From contig JAEEYQ010000071.1 in the NCBI GenBank assembly GCA_016288215.1, positions 1 through 55,035 on the forward strand: DNA of 55,035 nt. Direction: 5' to 3'. Below, piece by piece: positions 51,704 through 55,035 of this stretch; position 1 is the first letter of the stretch; each line of letters starts with the position of its first letter. The notes below the pieces were generated by a model. The model saw nothing but the letters and a program-made list of their open reading frames with translations, did no database searches and had not been told where the DNA came from. The position numbers and the translations under genes are program-made. Source of the stretch: Lentisphaeria bacterium. GTDB taxonomy: Bacteria; Verrucomicrobiota; Lentisphaeria; Oligosphaerales; Oligosphaeraceae.

Positions 51704-53806
51704 ATGTCACGCAATTATCCACTTGAACGTGTTCGCAACATTGGCATCATGGCTCACATCGACGCCGGCAAGACCACATGCACGGAGCGTGTGCTGTTCT
51801 ACACGGGGCGCACCCACAAGCTGGGGGAGACCCACGATGGGGCGGCGACGATGGACTTCATGGTCCAGGAGCAGGAGCGGGGCATCACCATCACCAGCGC
51901 CGCCACCACCTGCATATGGCGGGATCATCAGATCAACATCATCGACACGCCCGGACATGTGGACTTCACCGTGGAGGTGGAGCGCAGCCTGCGTATTCTC
52001 GACGGCGCCATCGGCCTGTTCTGCGCCGTCGGCGGCGTGGAGCCCCAGTCGGAGACCGTGTGGCATCAGGCGGAGAAGTACCATGTGCCCCGCATCTGCT
52101 TCGTCAACAAGATGGACCGGGTGGGCGCCAACTTCTTCAATGTGGTCAACCAGATTCGCGACGTGTTGGGGGCCAACGCCGTTCCGGTGGTCATTCCCAT
52201 CAACGAAGGGCCGGAGTTCAAGGGCATCATCGACTTGGTCCAAATGACGCAAGTCAGTTACGTGGAGGATATTAAAGGCACCTATCCCGTGGAGGAGCCG
52301 CTGAGCGACGAGCTGCTCCAATACGCCACCCCGTGGCGCAAGAACATGCTGGAGAGCGTGGCGGAAATCGACGAGACCCTTTTCGACAAGTACTGCGCGG
52401 ACGAACCGCTCTCCGAAGATGAGATTCGCGCGGCGCTACGCAAGGCCACCCATCAGCATCTCATCTGTCCGGTCCTCTGCGGCAGCGCTTTCCGTAACAA
52501 AGGCATTCAGAGACTGTTGGATGCCGTGGTGGACTATCTGCCAAGCCCCTTGGACGTGCCCGCGGCGGACGGAAAGAACCCCGAAGACGACACGGAGGTC
52601 ATTCGGGAGGCGGACGATCAGGCCCCCCTGGCCGCTTTGGCCTTCAAAGTCGTGACGGACAAGCACGTGGGCAAGCTGATCTATGTCCGCATCTACTCCG
52701 GCGTCATGGAAAGCGGAAGCTATGTGCTGAACTCCACCCGTGGCAAGCAACAGCGCGTCGGCCGCCTTTTCCGTATGCACGCCAACCATCAGGAGGTGGT
52801 CGAGCGGCTTTATGCGGGGGAAATCGGCGCCGTCATCGGCATGCCGGACACGGTCACGGGAGACACCCTCTGCGCGGAGGAATGTCCTATCGTGTTGGAG
52901 TCCATTGACTTCCCTGAACCTGTCATCAGCGTGGCCGTCAAACCCGTCAGCCGAGGGGACAAGGACCGGCTCATGGCGGCGTTAAGCAAACTGGCGGAGG
53001 AAGATCCGACGTTCACCGTCCATGTGGACAAGGAGACGGAGGACACCATCATCTCCGGCATGGGAGAGCTGCATCTGGATATCATTTTGGATCGCATCAA
53101 GCGGGAGTTCAACGTCAATGTGGAAAGCGGAAAGCCGGAAGTCTCCTATCGGGAGACCGCCACGCGGCCCGTGGAGCACGAGGAGCGCTTCAAGAAGCAG
53201 ACTGGCGGCCATGGCCAATACGCCCATGTGATCTTCAAGCTGGAGCCGCTGCCGGCGGGAAGCGGCTACGTCTTCGAGAACGAGGTCAAAGGCGGCAACA
53301 TCCCCAAAGAGTACTTCCCGGCCATCGAAAAGGGCGTCCACGATGCCATGGAAGAGGGGCCAAAGGCGGGCTATCCCGTTGTGGATCTGAAACTTACCTT
53401 GGTGGATGGCTCCTACCACGAGGTGGACAGCTCGGACATCGCCTTCCGAACCTGCGCCTCCATGGGCTTCAAGGCGGCCTTCAGCAAAAGCGCCCCTGTG
53501 CTGTTGGAGCCCATCATGCGGCTGACCATCACCACGCCGCCGGAGTATTCAGGCACCATCACGGGCAATTTGTGCAGTCGTCGTGGTCGAGTTCTCGGCA
53601 TTGACACCATCAACGATAAGTATCAGGTCATCAAGGCCTTGTCTCCGCTGTCCAATCTTTTCGGCTACACGAGCGAGCTGCGCAACCAGACTCAGGGGCG
53701 GGCCGGCTTCAACATGCAGTTCGAGTTCTATGAACCTGTCCCGCAGAATATTGCGGATGAAATCATCGCGGCGCGGAAGGCGAAGCGGAACAGCGAACGC
53801 GGCTGA
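51704..53806 (+). CDS. fusA: Elongation factor G
   Basis: The 700-residue GTPase has all G motifs: [48 protein letters not shown], then domain III-V elements ([49 protein letters not shown]). It drives tRNA-mRNA translocation on the ribosome. The length is normal. It has its own promoter, and no rpsL, rpsG or tuf gene is beside it, unlike the usual str operon. It may be the only EF-G or one of several paralogues. Confidence 0.95.
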   Translation: MSRNYPLERVRNIGIMAHIDAGKTTCTERVLFYTGRTHKLGETHDGAATMDFMVQEQERGITITSAATTCIWRDHQINIIDTPGHVDFTVEVERSLRILDGAIGLFCAVGGVEPQSETVWHQAEKYHVPRICFVNKMDRVGANFFNVVNQIRDVLGANAVPVVIPINEGPEFKGIIDLVQMTQVSYVEDIKGTYPVEEPLSDELLQYATPWRKNMLESVAEIDETLFDKYCADEPLSEDEIRAALRKATHQHLICPVLCGSAFRNKGIQRLLDAVVDYLPSPLDVPAADGKNPEDDTEVIREADDQAPLAALAFKVVTDKHVGKLIYVRIYSGVMESGSYVLNSTRGKQQRVGRLFRMHANHQEVVERLYAGEIGAVIGMPDTVTGDTLCAEECPIVLESIDFPEPVISVAVKPVSRGDKDRLMAALSKLAEEDPTFTVHVDKETEDTIISGMGELHLDIILDRIKREFNVNVESGKPEVSYRETATRPVEHEERFKKQTGGHGQYAHVIFKLEPLPAGSGYVFENEVKGGNIPKEYFPAIEKGVHDAMEEGPKAGYPVVDLKLTLVDGSYHEVDSSDIAFRTCASMGFKAAFSKSAPVLLEPIMRLTITTPPEYSGTITGNLCSRRGRVLGIDTINDKYQVIKALSPLSNLFGYTSELRNQTQGRAGFNMQFEFYEPVPQNIADEIIAARKAKRNSERG

Positions 53807-53846
53807 ATTATAGCCACTAATATTGCTTTGCGGATAGGCCCTGAAA

Positions 53847-53891
53847 CTAGCTCTTCTAGATTTTCTAGCTCTTCTAGAATCTCTAACTACC
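53847..53891. repeat. Nonamer repeat built on CTAG (five units)
   Basis: Units CTAGCTCTT, CTAGATTTT, CTAGCTCTT, CTAGAATCT and CTAACTACC follow at exact 9-base spacing 40 bases after the EF-G stop. The end merges with a 9-bp inverted repeat TCTAACTAC/GTAGTTAGA (53882-53910). A sister array is at 9861-9896. Confidence 0.75.
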
Positions 53892-53922
53892 TGATACTCA
53901 AGTAGTTAGAGCATAGAAGTAG

Positions 53923-53950
53923 AAAAGGGCTGCCAAGACAGCCCCTTTCC
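53923..53950. terminator. Terminator hairpin after EF-G
   Basis: AAAGGGCTG pairs with CAGCCCCTTT (one bulged C) around CCAAGA, with A-rich and T-rich flanks on both sides, so it may work for both the EF-G gene and the converging gene ending at 54020. Confidence 0.65.
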
Positions 53951-53980
53951 TTTCAGCCCTAAAGAAGAGCCTTTAGAGTT

Positions 53981-54022
53981 GATTCCTAATTTCTAATTCC
54001 TAATTTCTAATTCCTAATTCTA
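53981..54022. repeat. Heptamer array of AATTCCT and AATTTCT at the end of the propeller gene
   Basis: Six units in phase: GATTCCT, AATTTCT, AATTCCT, AATTTCT, AATTCCT, AATTCTA. Read on the minus strand, its first bases are the TAG stop (54020-54022) of the propeller gene. It uses the same 14-base dimer as 39221-39283. Confidence 0.9.
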
Positions 54023-55035
54023 TCTGAACTGCATGGAGTAGACGTCGGCGTCCATCATGCGGAACTCAAGGTAGACGGGCTTGCCGGCGAGCTTGGAGAC
54101 GGCCTCCGCATCGTCGAAGAGGACCTTGCGGTCGATGGCGTTGCCGAAGGTCTCGCAGGAGGGATAGCGATTGCCGTCCGCGTCGATGAGCGTGACGTAG
54201 ACGTAGCCCCTTGCTGAGGTGGCGAAGTTAATGTGCAGCTCGCTGCCCGTGAAGGTGAAGGGCTTGGTCACCGCCATGGCCTCCGTGCCGCCGGAGTGGA
54301 GGGAGGCGAAGCCGTCCATGCGGATTGTGTAGCGGTTCAACTCTGCGGGAATGTTCATGAAGTGGTTGGCGAACAGGTAGATGGACAATTCGTCGGGGGC
54401 GCCAGGGACCTTGCTTGGGGTGACGGCGAAGCCCCAGTTGGGATAGCAGTCGCCATAGACCCAGTTGAGATCGTTCTCCGGCTCGGGGCGCATGAAGGCC
54501 TCGCCGAAGCGGTGGAAGACCTTGCCGTCGCGGGAGGAGATGAAGGCGCAGTCCGTGATCACGGTGCCGTAGCGGGGGCTCATCTGCATGCGGAGCTTGC
54601 GGTGCTCCTTGCCGCCCAGCTCCTCGAAGCTGTTGCTCCACTTGAAGCGGTTGACGTAGCGGGTCGGCGTGCCGACAAGGATCTGGGGCGCACGGAAATA
54701 GGGTATCACGTTGTTGGTGTAGAGCGGGATGTCCTCGCCGTCCTCGAAGACCAGCTGCACGGGGTCGGTCCACGTCTTGAAGTCCTTGGACTCGATGTAG
54801 CGGATGTCACGGACCCCCTCATTCATCGGATTGGGCATGGATTGGCCGTGGGCCTTGCGGATGTAGCCGCGGTAGAGTCCCGCCCGCGCGTCCCAAAAGA
54901 CCACGTTGAGGGAGTCGAAGTCGCCTTTGGAGGTGATGATGTCGCCGGCGGTGAAGTGGATGCCGTCCGGGCTGGGGAAGCCGCGGAGGCCGCCCTTGTC
55001 GCGGGCGATGCCTTTGTAGCGGGCTTCCGGAGGAC
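54020..55035 (-). CDS. Beta-propeller glycan-hydrolase-like protein, cut by the right edge
   Basis: The frame is open from the edge, so the N-terminus is missing; about 338 residues are visible. Propeller elements include YKGIARDKGGLRGFPSPDGI, VFWDARAGLYRGYIRKAHGQ, RDIRYIESKDFKTWTDPVQL and TDCAFISSRDGKVFHRFGEA. A C-terminal beta-sandwich follows (FASLHSGGTEAMAVTKPFTF; GYVYVTLIDADGNRYP). The layout is like that of the 521-residue protein ending at 49579, so they are probably paralogous glycan-active proteins. Its TAG stop belongs to a heptamer array. Confidence 0.7.
   Translation of the reverse strand, partial: PPEARYKGIARDKGGLRGFPSPDGIHFTAGDIITSKGDFDSLNVVFWDARAGLYRGYIRKAHGQSMPNPMNEGVRDIRYIESKDFKTWTDPVQLVFEDGEDIPLYTNNVIPYFRAPQILVGTPTRYVNRFKWSNSFEELGGKEHRKLRMQMSPRYGTVITDCAFISSRDGKVFHRFGEAFMRPEPENDLNWVYGDCYPNWGFAVTPSKVPGAPDELSIYLFANHFMNIPAELNRYTIRMDGFASLHSGGTEAMAVTKPFTFTGSELHINFATSARGYVYVTLIDADGNRYPSCETFGNAIDRKVLFDDAEAVSKLAGKPVYLEFRMMDADVYSMQFR

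Noticed and set aside
51513..51722. 69-codon minus-strand frame before EF-G
   Set aside because: Overlaps the EF-G promoter and start; codon use is unlike the other genes.
1..55035. tRNA or rRNA genes
   Set aside because: None recognised by eye in the gaps; a covariance search was not possible, so a missed tRNA cannot be excluded.

Overview
The window reads as chromosomal DNA of a Gram-negative bacterium of the Planctomycetes-Verrucomicrobia-Chlamydia group, most likely a Lentisphaerota-type (Victivallis-like) gut or environmental organism. This placement is inferred. The supporting signs are a MurA with Asp in place of the active-site Cys (as in Chlamydia), many secreted or lipid-anchored glycan-degrading proteins of types common in Lentisphaerae and Planctomycetes, outer-membrane efflux machinery, and a CesT-type secretion chaperone. 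No rRNA, tRNA or CRISPR array was recognised.

Layout. 1-3000: the tail of a sugar-kinase-like phosphotransferase, an unknown protein and a complete IS1182-type insertion sequence with perfect 21-bp ends, followed by a heptamer repeat array. 3000-5243: a CesT/type III secretion chaperone followed by a 545-residue candidate client. 5291-10971: a 1500-residue LamG/TIM-barrel secreted protein and an alpha/beta hydrolase. 11261-16988: a four-gene tripartite efflux operon (lipid-anchored TolC, MacA-like adaptor, ATPase, MacB-like permease). 17026-21109: a small lipoprotein, a B12-binding radical SAM protein and a CysN-CysC fusion. 21110-21857: a palindrome-rich REP-like mosaic. 21858-27503: three more carbohydrate-active proteins, including a CE15 glucuronoyl esterase. 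27789-30200: a DEAD-box helicase with two sets of repeats. 30389-38965 (minus strand): cell-envelope genes hisF-murA-murB and ABC-F, LPS-kinase-like, mreD, PBP2. 39275-46068 (minus strand): a beta-propeller glycosidase, a KDPG aldolase/VOC fusion, a UDP-glucuronate epimerase, cysD, cysQ, cdsA and uppS. 46362-51144: a GHL6-type glycosidase, a BASS transporter and a second propeller protein. 51704-53806: EF-G. The right edge cuts through a third propeller-type protein.

How the genes fit together. CysNC, CysD and CysQ together could make PAPS from sulfate and remove the PAP by-product. No PAPS reductase is present, so glycan sulfation or assimilation elsewhere are both possible. The glycosidase and esterase genes suggest use of complex, uronate-containing plant or mucosal polysaccharides, which fits the KDPG aldolase fusion and the uronate epimerase. 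MurA, MurB, UppS, CdsA, MreD and PBP2 make this a dense cell-envelope neighbourhood.

The most unusual feature is a dispersed family of short tandem repeats with a strict 7-bp period. They occur in at least nine gaps, usually right after a stop codon and sometimes supplying it, and often with an inverted second arm. The unit sequence changes along an array while the 7-bp phase is kept. A separate 9-bp-period repeat built on CTAG occurs twice.
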